A DNA stretch of 64,000 bases from Nocardiopsis alba DSM 43377. GTDB taxonomy: Bacteria > Actinomycetota > Actinomycetes > Streptosporangiales > Streptosporangiaceae. Positions 33,003 through 42,008 of this stretch are shown here, in pieces; the stretch's first letter is position 1; every line of letters begins with the position of its first letter. Where the stretch lies: positions 1-64,000 of the forward strand of contig NZ_ANAC01000018.1 in the NCBI RefSeq assembly GCF_000341225.1, written 5' to 3'. The position numbers were made by a program, and so were the translations under genes. The notes beneath the pieces are model-generated. The model was given only the letters and a program-made list of their open reading frames with translations, did no database searches and was not told the DNA's origin.

Positions 33003-33362
33003 ATGAGTTTCCGAAGGCGAAGGAGTAATCGTGTTCGCCCGTTCACCTTCACGGGTGGGCGTACACGGTCGCGGCATCCGCTGATGGTGCAGACCCTGGT
33101 CTCGACGTCCGAGCCCGGGCAGGACCCTCCTGGCACCCTCATGCCGGAGTCGATCAATATCTACAAACTGTGCCGGGAGACCCGGTCTCTCGCCGAGGTC
33201 TCGGCCGAGCTGAACATCCCGCTGGGTGTCACCCAGGTTCTGGTCAGTGACCTGGCCGAGCAGGACCTGGTGTACATCCACCCGACCATCACCGGCAGCA
33301 GTCCGTCCGAAAACCAGGTTCTGGAGAGGGCTCTTCGTGGTCTCGAACGACTTTTCCAGTGA
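33003..33362 (+). CDS. cvnC: DUF742 protein of the conservon
   Basis: The 119-residue protein carries the DUF742 pattern: a basic lead, then RPFTFTGGRTRSRH, MVQTLVST, the helix-turn-helix-like SLAEVSAELNIPLGVTQVLVSDLAEQ and LERALRGLERL. This is the standard CvnC. Its role is unproven but it is thought to join the GTPase complex at the membrane. The ATG at 33003 has only a weak GAGG site. The 3' end overlaps the GTPase start by 26 bases, as in most conservons. Confidence 0.9.
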   Translation: MSFRRRRSNRVRPFTFTGGRTRSRHPLMVQTLVSTSEPGQDPPGTLMPESINIYKLCRETRSLAEVSAELNIPLGVTQVLVSDLAEQDLVYIHPTITGSSPSENQVLERALRGLERLFQ

Positions 33363-33942
33363 CAACAGGTCGAATCGCAAGAAGATGTCGAGCAAGATCG
33401 TCATCGCCGGTGGCTTCGGTGCCGGCAAGACGACCTTGGTCCGCTCGGTGTCGGAGATTCCGCCGGTCACGACTGAAGCGATAATGACCGAGGCCAGCGT
33501 CGGACACGACGACACCTCGGTCACCCCCGACAAGACGACGACCACCGTCGCGATGGACTTCGGTCGCATCACCATCGACGACGAGCTGGTCATGTACATG
33601 TTCGGTACGCCGGGCCAGGCACGGTTCTGGTTCATGTGGGACGACCTCGTGCGCGGCGCGGTGGGCGCCGTCGTCGTGGTCGACTGCCGCAGGCTCGCGG
33701 ACTCCTTCGACGCCGTCGACTACTTCGAGACGCAGAAGCGGATCCCCTACATCGTCGCGCTCAACAAGTTCGAGGGACGTCTCGACTACACCTCCGAGCA
33801 GGTCCGTGAGGCCCTGGAGGTCAGCCCGGACGTGCCCATCATCGACTTCGACGCTCGGCACCGGATGTCCGGGGGCGACGTGCTCAAGACGCTGCTGAGG
33901 TACGCGCTGGAGCACAACCGGGCGAGCGAGCCCGTCGCCTGA
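33337..33942 (+). CDS. cvnD: Ras-like GTPase of the conservon
   Basis: The 201-residue protein has the P-loop GGFGAGKTTLV, the G3 region MFGTPGQARFWFMWDDL with Thr/Pro in place of the usual Asp-containing motif, and G4 NKFEG. This is the MglA/Rab-like branch found in conservons. It should switch between GTP and GDP states in response to the kinase-like protein. I start it at the GTG 33337, seven bases after GGAGAGG, giving a 26-base overlap with cvnC; the ATG at 33385 would remove 16 residues. Confidence 0.92.
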   Translation: MVSNDFSSDNRSNRKKMSSKIVIAGGFGAGKTTLVRSVSEIPPVTTEAIMTEASVGHDDTSVTPDKTTTTVAMDFGRITIDDELVMYMFGTPGQARFWFMWDDLVRGAVGAVVVVDCRRLADSFDAVDYFETQKRIPYIVALNKFEGRLDYTSEQVREALEVSPDVPIIDFDARHRMSGGDVLKTLLRYALEHNRASEPVA

Positions 33943-33998
33943 CGGGTGGGGGTCCGTCCTCCCACTGCCCCGTAGATTCCCAGGAAAGTTAGCGACAT

Positions 33999-35255
33999 AT
34001 GCGCAAGATCCTTATCGTCGGTGCCGGCCATGCCGGCCTGCACCTGGCCCACGGTCTCCTGACCCATGGCTACGACGTCACGGTGATCACGGGGCAGTCC
34101 TCACCGGAGATCAGGACCGGGAAGCCCTCCATCTCCCAGTTCACCCTGCCCACCGCCCTGGACTATGAGCGGAAGTTCGACCTCGACTTCTGGAGCGCCC
34201 TATCGCCCCAGATCCGCGAGCAGAAGCTGTTCATGTACGTCCAGGGGCAGGCCGTCGCCTCCCTCCAGGGCCGCTCGCATCCGGGCAACGGCTACAGCGT
34301 CTCGGTGGACCGTCGGGTGAAGATGGCCGACTGGCTGGAGTTCTTCGAGGACCGGGGCGGCAGGGTGGTGATCCACGGGGTCACGGTGACCGACCTCGAC
34401 TACTTCTCCCGGATGTTCGACCTGATCATCGTCGCTGTCGGCCACGGGGAGCTTGGCCAGCTCTTCGACGATGACGACAGTCGGTTCAGCGGTACCAGGC
34501 CGCGCGCCCTCGCGCAGGCCTACATGTACGACGTCTGGCCCGACCCGGGGGAGAACGAGAACCTCGGCTGGTCCGCCGTGACCCAGGAGGCGGGGAACAT
34601 CATCTTCATCCCCATCCTGAGTCAGGAGGGGCCCTGCCACAGTCTGCTCATGGTCGACCAGAAGGGCGGCCCGATGGACGCCTGGCCGGACCGGCCGGGC
34701 CCGGAGGAGCAGCTGCGTCGGATGAAGGATCTGACGCGCAAGTACGCCCCGGACTTCTTCGAGAGGATCCGGGACGCGGTGCTCATCGATGGGCGCAGCA
34801 CCCTGGTGGAGGATCTGACCCCGCAGGTGCGCAACCCGGTGGGCAAGCTGCCCTCGGGCGGCCGTGTCCTGGGTATGGCGGACGTGGTCGTGACGATGGA
34901 CCCCTTCGTGGGGCAGACCTGGAACAACTCCACGCGCTGTGCCCAGGCCTACCTGGACAGCATCATCGAACACGGAGAGCGGCCGTTCGATGAGGAATTC
35001 CTGGTCGGAGCCTTCGACCGATTCTGGAAATTCGGACAGGACAATCAGATGTGGGCGGAGTTCGCCTCCACGATGTGGGAGCAGGACCTTCCCGAGCACA
35101 TCTCCAGCGTCATGAACGCGGCCTCGCAGTACCAGGAGATCGCCGACCGGTGGATCCAGGCCTGGGACCAGCCCTCCGACTACCAGACGTGGCTCTTCGA
35201 CAAGGAGGCCTCCCAGCGTTATCTGGAGGAGGTCAAGGCCCGTAACGGAGGATGA
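33999..35255 (+). CDS. Styrene/indole monooxygenase-like flavoprotein
   Basis: The 418-residue protein matches the StyA/indole monooxygenase family. These are two-component FAD monooxygenases that need an outside reductase. The N-terminal dinucleotide fold is ILIVGAGHAGLHLAHGL, and the second FAD contact is GRVLGMADVVVTMDPFVGQ, followed by the SMO-specific NNSTRCAQAYLDSI. No reductase (StyB) is next to it. It lies 56 bases after cvnD on the same strand and before a strong terminator, so it is probably the fifth gene of the conservon operon. Such flavoproteins recur beside conservons in actinobacteria. Substrate unknown; a link to the PKS product is possible but not shown. Confidence 0.85.
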   Translation: MRKILIVGAGHAGLHLAHGLLTHGYDVTVITGQSSPEIRTGKPSISQFTLPTALDYERKFDLDFWSALSPQIREQKLFMYVQGQAVASLQGRSHPGNGYSVSVDRRVKMADWLEFFEDRGGRVVIHGVTVTDLDYFSRMFDLIIVAVGHGELGQLFDDDDSRFSGTRPRALAQAYMYDVWPDPGENENLGWSAVTQEAGNIIFIPILSQEGPCHSLLMVDQKGGPMDAWPDRPGPEEQLRRMKDLTRKYAPDFFERIRDAVLIDGRSTLVEDLTPQVRNPVGKLPSGGRVLGMADVVVTMDPFVGQTWNNSTRCAQAYLDSIIEHGERPFDEEFLVGAFDRFWKFGQDNQMWAEFASTMWEQDLPEHISSVMNAASQYQEIADRWIQAWDQPSDYQTWLFDKEASQRYLEEVKARNGG

Positions 35256-35286
35256 CCCCTCGTCGTGGACCTCGGGTCCGCGGCCC

Positions 35287-35318
35287 GGCCCGGTGCCCGT
35301 TCGGGCGCCGGGCCTTTT
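35287..35318 (+). terminator. Rho-independent terminator of the conservon operon
   Basis: A 13-bp stem (GGCCCGGTGCCCG with CGGGCGCCGGGCC, one wobble pair) is followed directly by TTTT. It separates the conservon/flavoprotein operon from the PKS genes. Confidence 0.85.
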
Positions 35319-35651
35319 CGCGTGTGCCGGGTATCACGGTGCCGGAGAGGTGGGCGGTGGGCCGAAGGCCGAAACGCCCGACCGAAAAAGTGCTCTCCAT
35401 TGTCAGTCGTTGTGAGCAAGCGTTACGCTCATCGGGGTTGATGTCCATTTGTTCCTTAATGGCCTTTCGTGGGGTGGTTGCCGTTCTCCCCGCACGTGGT
35501 CCCCTCCTTCGGGGCGAACGTGGGGCGGTGGCCGAATCCATGGCCCAAAGACCCTGGTCTGTGCAGATGCACGGGCATAAGCATGTTCTGTCCGCCGGAT
35601 GGGACACCGAGGCGGGGACGACGGGACGGCCGAGAGTGAAAGGCAGCGATC
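35319..35651. other. Leader/promoter region of the PKS operon
   Basis: No gene is seen. A short dyad, TGAGC-N9-GCTCA (35413-35431), lies in an AT-richer patch that may hold the promoter. A GC-rich segment around 35488-35534 (CCCCGCACG and CGTGGGG around CCCC/GGGG) can fold into a long hairpin in the untranslated leader. There is no recognised riboswitch. Confidence 0.5.
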
Positions 35652-38600
35652 GTGAGTGGCGCAGCGGACGGGGCCGTATCCCCTGATACCTGGCAACCCG
35701 TCGCCGTGGTCGGCCTGGCCTGTAGGCTCCCCGGAGCGCCGGAGCCGGAGGCCTTCTGGCGATTGCTCTCGGAGGGACGCGAGGCCATCTCCGCTCCTCC
35801 CGAAAGACTGGGGACGCTCTCGCCCGAACGCGGACACGACTGGGGCGGATACCTCGACGACGTGGCCGGTTTCGACGCACCCTTCTTCGGGCTCTCCCCT
35901 CGCGAGGCGGTGGCGACCGACCCCCAACAACGCCTCATGCTCGAACTGGGCTGGGAGGCGGTGGAGAACGCCCGGGTCGCGCCGGGCACCCTGCGCGGCA
36001 GCAGGGTGGGCGTGTTCGTCGGTGCGATCGGCTCCGATCACCATCTGCTCCAGGACCGGGGCGGTGCCGACGCGATCACCCGGCACACCCTCACCGGAAC
36101 CCACCGGAGTCTGATCGCCAACCGTCTCTCCCACACCATGGGACTGCGCGGCCCCAGCCTGACCATCGACGCCGGACAGGCCTCATCCCTGGTCGGCGTG
36201 CACATGGCCGTGGAAAGCCTGCGTCGGGGGGAATCGGAGTTGGCGCTGGCCGGCGGGGTCAGCCTCATCCTCGTCCCGGAGAGCACCGAGGCGGTGGCCC
36301 GCTTCGGCGGTCTGTCCCCCGACGCGCGCTGCTACACCTTCGACTCCCGGGCCAACGGCTACGTACGAGGCGAGGGCGGGGCCGTCGTCCTGCTCAAACC
36401 GCTCTCCCGGGCCTTGGCCGACGGGGACCGCGTGCACGCGGTCGTCCACGGAGGCGCGGTCAATCACTCGGGCGCGGGCGAATACCTCACACGACCCACC
36501 GCGGCCGGCCAGGAGGCCGTCATCCGGGCCGCCTACGAGAACGCCGGCCAACGTCCCGACCGGGTCGGCTACGTGGAGCTGCACGGCACCGGTACCCCGG
36601 CCGGGGACCCCGTGGAGGCCAGGGCCCTGGGATCGGTCTTCTCCAAGGAACGTCCCGACCCCCTGCGTGTGGGGTCGGCCAAGACCAACGTCGGACACCT
36701 GGAGGGCGCGGCCGGCATCGTCGGTCTGGTCAAGACGGTACTGAGCCTGGACCATCAGACGTTGCCGCCCTCCCTCAACTTCGTCGAGCCCAACCCCGAC
36801 ATCGACCTGGAGGCCCTGCGGCTCTCGGTCCAGACCCGGCGCGAGCCCTGGCCGGGCCACGCGCCCTTGGCGGGGGTGTCGGCCTTCGCCATGGGCGGGA
36901 CCAACTGTCACATGGTGTTGGGCCCGGCACCGCTCCCCGAACAGGGCACGGTGGACAACGGGGGATCGGGCGCGCGAGCCCTCGATCCGGTCCCGTGGGT
37001 ACTGTCGGCCCGTTCGGAGACGGCCCTGCGCGAACAGGCCTCCGCCCTGCACGCGCACGTCTCCTCCCGGAAGGGGACCCGGGCCCAGGACGTGGGGCTG
37101 TCCCTGGCCATCACACGGGACGTCTTCGAACATCGGGCCGTGGTGTTCGCCTCGGGGGAGGGGAGCACCCGGGAACTGGAGTCGGTCCTGCCCGAGGGGC
37201 AGACCCCCATGGACGCCGACACGCCGGGGCCGGTGCTGGTCTTCCCCGGCCAGGGCGGCCAGTGGGCCGAGATGGGACGTGATCTGCTGGCCGGCGACGG
37301 TGTGCTCGCCCGAGCCTTCGCGCAGCGGATCCGCGCGTGCGAACGCGCTCTGGAACCCCACGTGGACTGGTCGTTGACGGCGGTGCTGCGTGGTGACCCT
37401 CAGGCCCCGGCCCTCATGGGGGAGGGGGCCCGGGTGGACGTCGTGCAACCGACCCTGTGGGCGGTCATGGTGTCCCTGGCCCGGGTATGGGAGACGCTGG
37501 GCGTCCGTCCGGCCGCGGTGGTCGGCCATTCCCAGGGCGAACTCGCGGCGGCCTGTGTCGCCGGAGCCCTGACCCTGGAGGAGGCGGCGCGTGTCATGGC
37601 CCTGCGGGGGCGGGCCCTGACCGGGCTGGGCGGCAGCGGCGCGATGGCCTCCCTGGGGATGTCCGCGATCGAGGCCGAGACCCTCACGGAGAGCCTCCCC
37701 GACCTGTACCTGGCCGCCATCAACGGACCGAACGCCGTCGTGGTCTCCGGCGACCCCGACTCGGTGCGCGAAGCGGTGCGCCGCTGCGTGGACCAGGGGT
37801 TGCACGGGTCGATGGTGGACGTCGACTACGCGTCCCACTCGGCCCAGGTGGAGCGCATTCGCGCACGCCTGTTCTCCTACCTGGGGCGGGTGCGATGGCA
37901 GCGCCCCAAGGTGCCCTTCTACTCGACCCTCACCGGCCGTGAACTGGGCGAGGACTCCCCGGATCTGGACGCCTCCTACTGGTACTCGGGGCTACGCGAA
38001 CCGGTGCTGTTCGCCCCGGCGGTGGCCGCGCTGGCCGGAGCCGGATACCGGACCTTCCTGGAGGTGGGACCGCATCCGGTGCTCTCCTACGGGATCCGAC
38101 GGACTCTGGCCGAACAGGGGATCCGGGGACGGGTCCTGGAGACGTTGCGTCGCGGCGAGGGCGATCAGGCCCGTCTGCTGACGGCGGCCGCCCACGCCTT
38201 CACCGCGGGGGTGGACGTGGACTGGGCCGGCCTCTTCGAGGGGACCGGGGCCCGCCGTACCGATCTGCCCACCTACCGGTTCCAGCGTGAGCGCCACTGG
38301 CCGCGCACACCGGCGCGGCGCCCGGAGGGGGCCTCCGGCCGCTCCGACGACCTCCTGCCCGATCAGGGGGTGGAACTGGTCGACGGCCGCACCGTGTTCT
38401 CCGGGCGGATCGACGAGGCCCATCAGCCGTGGGTCCGCGATCACGGGATGCTCGGTCGCACGGTCCTCTCGGGAACGGCGGTGCTGGAGCTGGCCCTGCA
38501 CGCGGGAGACGTGGTGGGCACCGGCGCCGTGGAAGGGCTGGACCTGACCGAACCGGTGCTGCTCTCCTCCGGAGACCGCACCACCCACGTGCAGGTGACC

Positions 38601-41600
38601 GTGGGCGCGGCGGCGGAGAACGGAACGCGCCAGGTCGAGGTGCACTCGCGAGGGACCGCGGACGGGGAGTGGGTCCACCATGCCCTCGGCACCCTGGCCC
38701 CGGACCGGGCCCGGAGGGAGACCGCCGAGCCCGCGGCCTGGCCGCCTCCGGAGGCGGTGACGGTCGACCTCGACCCGGACGAGGCCTATGGGCGGCTGGC
38801 CCGACGCGGCCACACGCACGGGCCCCTGAACCGGGGACTGCGCGAGGTCTGGCGCCTGGGCGACACCCTGCTGGCCCGGGTGGTCCTGCCCTCCGGGCAC
38901 GGCCTGCCGTCCTCCGTCACCCGCTCCCTGCTGCTCGACACCTCCCTGCACGCGGTACTCCTCTTCGGACCGCGCACCGAGGGGCCGCCCCTGGTCCCCG
39001 TCGAATGGCGCGGGGTCCGGGTCCTCTCGGCCTCGGTCCCGACCGAGGCGCGGGTGGCCCTGGAACCGGTGGGCCCCGATCGCTATCGGGTCACCGTCAC
39101 GGACCGCTCGGGCACCCCGCTGCTGGAGGCCGAACAGGTACGGCTGCGGTCGCTGGAGAGCGAGACCCTGCCCCCTCCCCAGGGGGAGGAGCCCGGCCTG
39201 TACCGCCTGTTCTGGGAACCGCTCTCCCTGCCCGAGAGCGACGGTCGGATGCCGGTGGGACTGGTCTCCCCGGCCGACCTGGCCGGAGGCGGACCGGTGC
39301 CCGACACGGTCTACGCCGAGCTGCCCGCCCGCGAGGTCTACGCCGAGCACGAGCCGGTGCCCGACGCGGTGAGCGAGGGGGTCGAGGCGGCGTTGGCGAC
39401 GGTGCGGGAGTGGCTGACCGACTCGCGCACCGTGGACTCCCGCCTGGTCCTGATCACCTGGCGTGCCGTGGTGACCTCGGGGGAGGACCGCCTGGGCGGG
39501 CCGGCCGCAGCCCCCGTCTGGGGCGTGATCCGCTCCATCCAGCGCGAACATCCCGGCCGCGTGGTCCTGGTGGACTCCGACGGTTCGGAGGACTCCCACC
39601 GCGTCCTGGTCGACGCGGTGAGCACGGGACGTCCGCAGTTGGCGCTGCGTTCGGGGGCCGCCCTCGCGCCCCGTCTGGCCCCGGCGTGCGAACCGGATCG
39701 TCCGGTCCCGCCCTCCGCCGCCTGGCGCCTGGGGCCCGACCCCTCCGGCTCCGCGCGAGGACCGATCCTGACGGCCGCCCCCGAGGCGACCGCCCGACTC
39801 GACGCGGGTCAGGTGCGGATCTCCGTCCGCGCGGCCGGGGTCGGCCAGCGTGATGTCGCGGTCGGGCTGGGGCTGCTCGACGAACGGATGGGGCTGGAAG
39901 GGGCCGGCGTGGTCGTGGAGACCGCCGCCGACGTCACCGACCTGGCCCCCGGAGACCGTGTCATGGGGGTGTTCCGCGGAGCGCTGGGACCGCTGGCGGT
40001 CGCCGATCGGCGCGCCCTGGTGCGGGTTCCCGAAGGATGGGACCTGGAACAGGCCGCCTCGGTGCCGCTGTCCTTCCTGATCGCCTACCACGCCCTGGTG
40101 GACGTGGCCGGGGTCCGACCGGGCGAGAGCGTCCTGGTGCACTCGGCCGCCGGCGGGGTGGGTCTGGCCGCGGTCCAACTGGCCCGCTACATGGGTGCCC
40201 GGGTCTTCGGCACGGCCGCCCCGCACAAGTGGGCGCTGCCGGAGGAGTACGGGGTCCCGCCGGAGAACCTGGCCTCCTCACGCGACCTGGACTTCGAGGA
40301 CCGGTTGCGCGCCGCCAACGGCGACCGCGGGCTCGACGTGGTCCTCAACTCCCTGACGGGTCGGTTCGTCGACGCCTCGCTGCGACTGTTGCGATCGCCC
40401 GCGGACGGGGCCGGAGTGGGCGGTCGCCTGGTCGAACTGGGCGTCACCGACGTGCGCTCGGAGGCCGAGGTGGCCGCGGCCCACCCGGGGCGGGGCTACC
40501 ATCCGCTCGACCTGGCCGAGGTCTGCCCCGACCGGGTGGCCACGGTGCTCACCCGCGTCACGGAGCTGTTCGAGGCCGGAACCCTGCGCCCTCTACCGGT
40601 CACCGTCTACGACGTGCACGACGCCCGTGAGGCCCTGGAGGCCCTGCGGCGTGGAGACCACGTGGGCCGCACCGTGCTGACCTTCCCCGAACCGTTCCCG
40701 GCAGGGGCGACCGTCCTGGTCACCGGGGGGACGGGGGAGATCGGACACCGGACGGCCCGTCACCTGGTCGCCGGATACGGTGTGCGCCATCTGACCCTCG
40801 TCGGGCCGGGCGGCGCCGCCGCGCCCGGTCAGGACGGCCGCACCGGCGAACTCCGCTCTCTGGGGGCCGAGGTCGAGGTCAAGGCCTGCGACGTGGCCGA
40901 TCGGGAGGCCCTGTCCCGGCTCTTGGACGGATTGGAGCGTCCGTTGGGGGCCGTCGTCCACACGGAGGACGCCGTACTCGACGAGTCCGAACCGATCGAC
41001 GGTGTGGCGGCGCTGAGGAACCGGGTGAACGCCCTCTGGAACCTGCACGAGCTCACCCTCGACCGGGAGCTCGGCTCCTTCGTCCTGTTCTCCTCTGCCG
41101 GAGGGGTGCTGGGCGCACCCGGGAGGCACCACTCGGCCGCCGCCGACGCCTTCTCCGACTCGCTCGCCCACCATCGGCGTGAGCGCGGTCTCCCCGCGAC
41201 CTCTCTGGCCTGGGGCCGGTGGGGCGGGCTCGGACCGTCCTCGGAGAACCCCTGGGACGGGGGCGTGCTCGCCCCGATGCCGCCGGACCGGGCGCTCGCC
41301 AAGCTGGACGCGGCGCTGTACCTGGAATCCGATGTGTACGTTCCGGCCCTGGTGAACAAGGACGACGCCCCCGAACATCCGTTCCTGCCCGGGGTCGGTA
41401 CGACCTCCGGCCGCGGCGGACCTCCGCGCGGCGGCGCCCGCCGGACGCGCAAGGGCCGATCCGGGCCGCCGGCCGAGCCGACACGTCCCGTCGTGGCCCC
41501 GCCTCCGCCCACCCCCTCGACGGAGCCGAAGGCGTCGCCCGAACGGCTGGCCTCCCTGTCCGAGGGAGAGCGCGAACGCGTGCTCCTGGGCAGGGTGCGG

Positions 41601-42008
41601 GCGCACACCGCGGAGGTCCTCGGTCACGCCGGGGTCGCCGCGGTCCCGGCCGACCGGTCCTTCCGCGATCTGGGGCTGGATTCGATGGGCGCGGTCGAAC
41701 TGCGCAACCGCCTCTCGGGGGAGGTCGGTGCCCGACTGACCGCGACCGCCGTGTTCGATCACCCCAACCCTCGGGCCCTGGCCCGACTGCTCGCCGGTCT
41801 GGTCGCCCTCGGGGACACGCAGCGCGCCGAGGGAACATCGGCCCCCACGAAGGGGACCGCCACCGGGCCCACACGGAATCCGAGCGCGGACGTCGATCAC
41901 GATGTCGACGACATCGATGACATGGACGTGGACGATCTGCTGGATCTCGCCCTGGGGGCGGACCATCTTCCCGACGGTGAACAGGAGACCGCCGATGGCC
42001 ACCGATAG
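35652..42008 (+). CDS. Type I PKS loading protein: KSQ-AT-DH-ER-KR-ACP
   Basis: A 2118-residue module. KS (about 15-430) reads DAGQASS at the active site, so Gln176 replaces Cys; both catalytic His regions (HGTGT, GHLEG) are present. That makes it a KSQ, expected to decarboxylate the AT-loaded unit. AT (528-830) has GHSQGE and YASH (Tyr726), a methylmalonyl signature, so propionyl starter. DH (905-1165) keeps His931, but the Pro of HxxxGxxxxP is Ser940. ER (1375-1676) keeps [11 protein letters not shown] (1688-1880) keeps TGGTG but has Arg1791, Ser1828 and Asp1832 for Lys, Tyr and Asn, so it is dead. ACP Ser2011. The acidic tail is a docking end, with no N-terminal docking helix. GTG start, eight bases after AAAGG. 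Confidence 0.92.
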   Translation: MSGAADGAVSPDTWQPVAVVGLACRLPGAPEPEAFWRLLSEGREAISAPPERLGTLSPERGHDWGGYLDDVAGFDAPFFGLSPREAVATDPQQRLMLELGWEAVENARVAPGTLRGSRVGVFVGAIGSDHHLLQDRGGADAITRHTLTGTHRSLIANRLSHTMGLRGPSLTIDAGQASSLVGVHMAVESLRRGESELALAGGVSLILVPESTEAVARFGGLSPDARCYTFDSRANGYVRGEGGAVVLLKPLSRALADGDRVHAVVHGGAVNHSGAGEYLTRPTAAGQEAVIRAAYENAGQRPDRVGYVELHGTGTPAGDPVEARALGSVFSKERPDPLRVGSAKTNVGHLEGAAGIVGLVKTVLSLDHQTLPPSLNFVEPNPDIDLEALRLSVQTRREPWPGHAPLAGVSAFAMGGTNCHMVLGPAPLPEQGTVDNGGSGARALDPVPWVLSARSETALREQASALHAHVSSRKGTRAQDVGLSLAITRDVFEHRAVVFASGEGSTRELESVLPEGQTPMDADTPGPVLVFPGQGGQWAEMGRDLLAGDGVLARAFAQRIRACERALEPHVDWSLTAVLRGDPQAPALMGEGARVDVVQPTLWAVMVSLARVWETLGVRPAAVVGHSQGELAAACVAGALTLEEAARVMALRGRALTGLGGSGAMASLGMSAIEAETLTESLPDLYLAAINGPNAVVVSGDPDSVREAVRRCVDQGLHGSMVDVDYASHSAQVERIRARLFSYLGRVRWQRPKVPFYSTLTGRELGEDSPDLDASYWYSGLREPVLFAPAVAALAGAGYRTFLEVGPHPVLSYGIRRTLAEQGIRGRVLETLRRGEGDQARLLTAAAHAFTAGVDVDWAGLFEGTGARRTDLPTYRFQRERHWPRTPARRPEGASGRSDDLLPDQGVELVDGRTVFSGRIDEAHQPWVRDHGMLGRTVLSGTAVLELALHAGDVVGTGAVEGLDLTEPVLLSSGDRTTHVQVTVGAAAENGTRQVEVHSRGTADGEWVHHALGTLAPDRARRETAEPAAWPPPEAVTVDLDPDEAYGRLARRGHTHGPLNRGLREVWRLGDTLLARVVLPSGHGLPSSVTRSLLLDTSLHAVLLFGPRTEGPPLVPVEWRGVRVLSASVPTEARVALEPVGPDRYRVTVTDRSGTPLLEAEQVRLRSLESETLPPPQGEEPGLYRLFWEPLSLPESDGRMPVGLVSPADLAGGGPVPDTVYAELPAREVYAEHEPVPDAVSEGVEAALATVREWLTDSRTVDSRLVLITWRAVVTSGEDRLGGPAAAPVWGVIRSIQREHPGRVVLVDSDGSEDSHRVLVDAVSTGRPQLALRSGAALAPRLAPACEPDRPVPPSAAWRLGPDPSGSARGPILTAAPEATARLDAGQVRISVRAAGVGQRDVAVGLGLLDERMGLEGAGVVVETAADVTDLAPGDRVMGVFRGALGPLAVADRRALVRVPEGWDLEQAASVPLSFLIAYHALVDVAGVRPGESVLVHSAAGGVGLAAVQLARYMGARVFGTAAPHKWALPEEYGVPPENLASSRDLDFEDRLRAANGDRGLDVVLNSLTGRFVDASLRLLRSPADGAGVGGRLVELGVTDVRSEAEVAAAHPGRGYHPLDLAEVCPDRVATVLTRVTELFEAGTLRPLPVTVYDVHDAREALEALRRGDHVGRTVLTFPEPFPAGATVLVTGGTGEIGHRTARHLVAGYGVRHLTLVGPGGAAAPGQDGRTGELRSLGAEVEVKACDVADREALSRLLDGLERPLGAVVHTEDAVLDESEPIDGVAALRNRVNALWNLHELTLDRELGSFVLFSSAGGVLGAPGRHHSAAADAFSDSLAHHRRERGLPATSLAWGRWGGLGPSSENPWDGGVLAPMPPDRALAKLDAALYLESDVYVPALVNKDDAPEHPFLPGVGTTSGRGGPPRGGARRTRKGRSGPPAEPTRPVVAPPPPTPSTEPKASPERLASLSEGERERVLLGRVRAHTAEVLGHAGVAAVPADRSFRDLGLDSMGAVELRNRLSGEVGARLTATAVFDHPNPRALARLLAGLVALGDTQRAEGTSAPTKGTATGPTRNPSADVDHDVDDIDDMDVDDLLDLALGADHLPDGEQETADGHR

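Noticed and set aside
35488-35534. Riboswitch or attenuator in the PKS leader
   Set aside because: The GC-rich foldback has no match to a known aptamer layout and no T-run; fold-back is common at this GC content.
35652-42008. PKS-1 as an ordinary reducing extension module
   Set aside because: The KS has Gln for Cys, the KR lacks three catalytic residues and there is no N-terminal docking helix.
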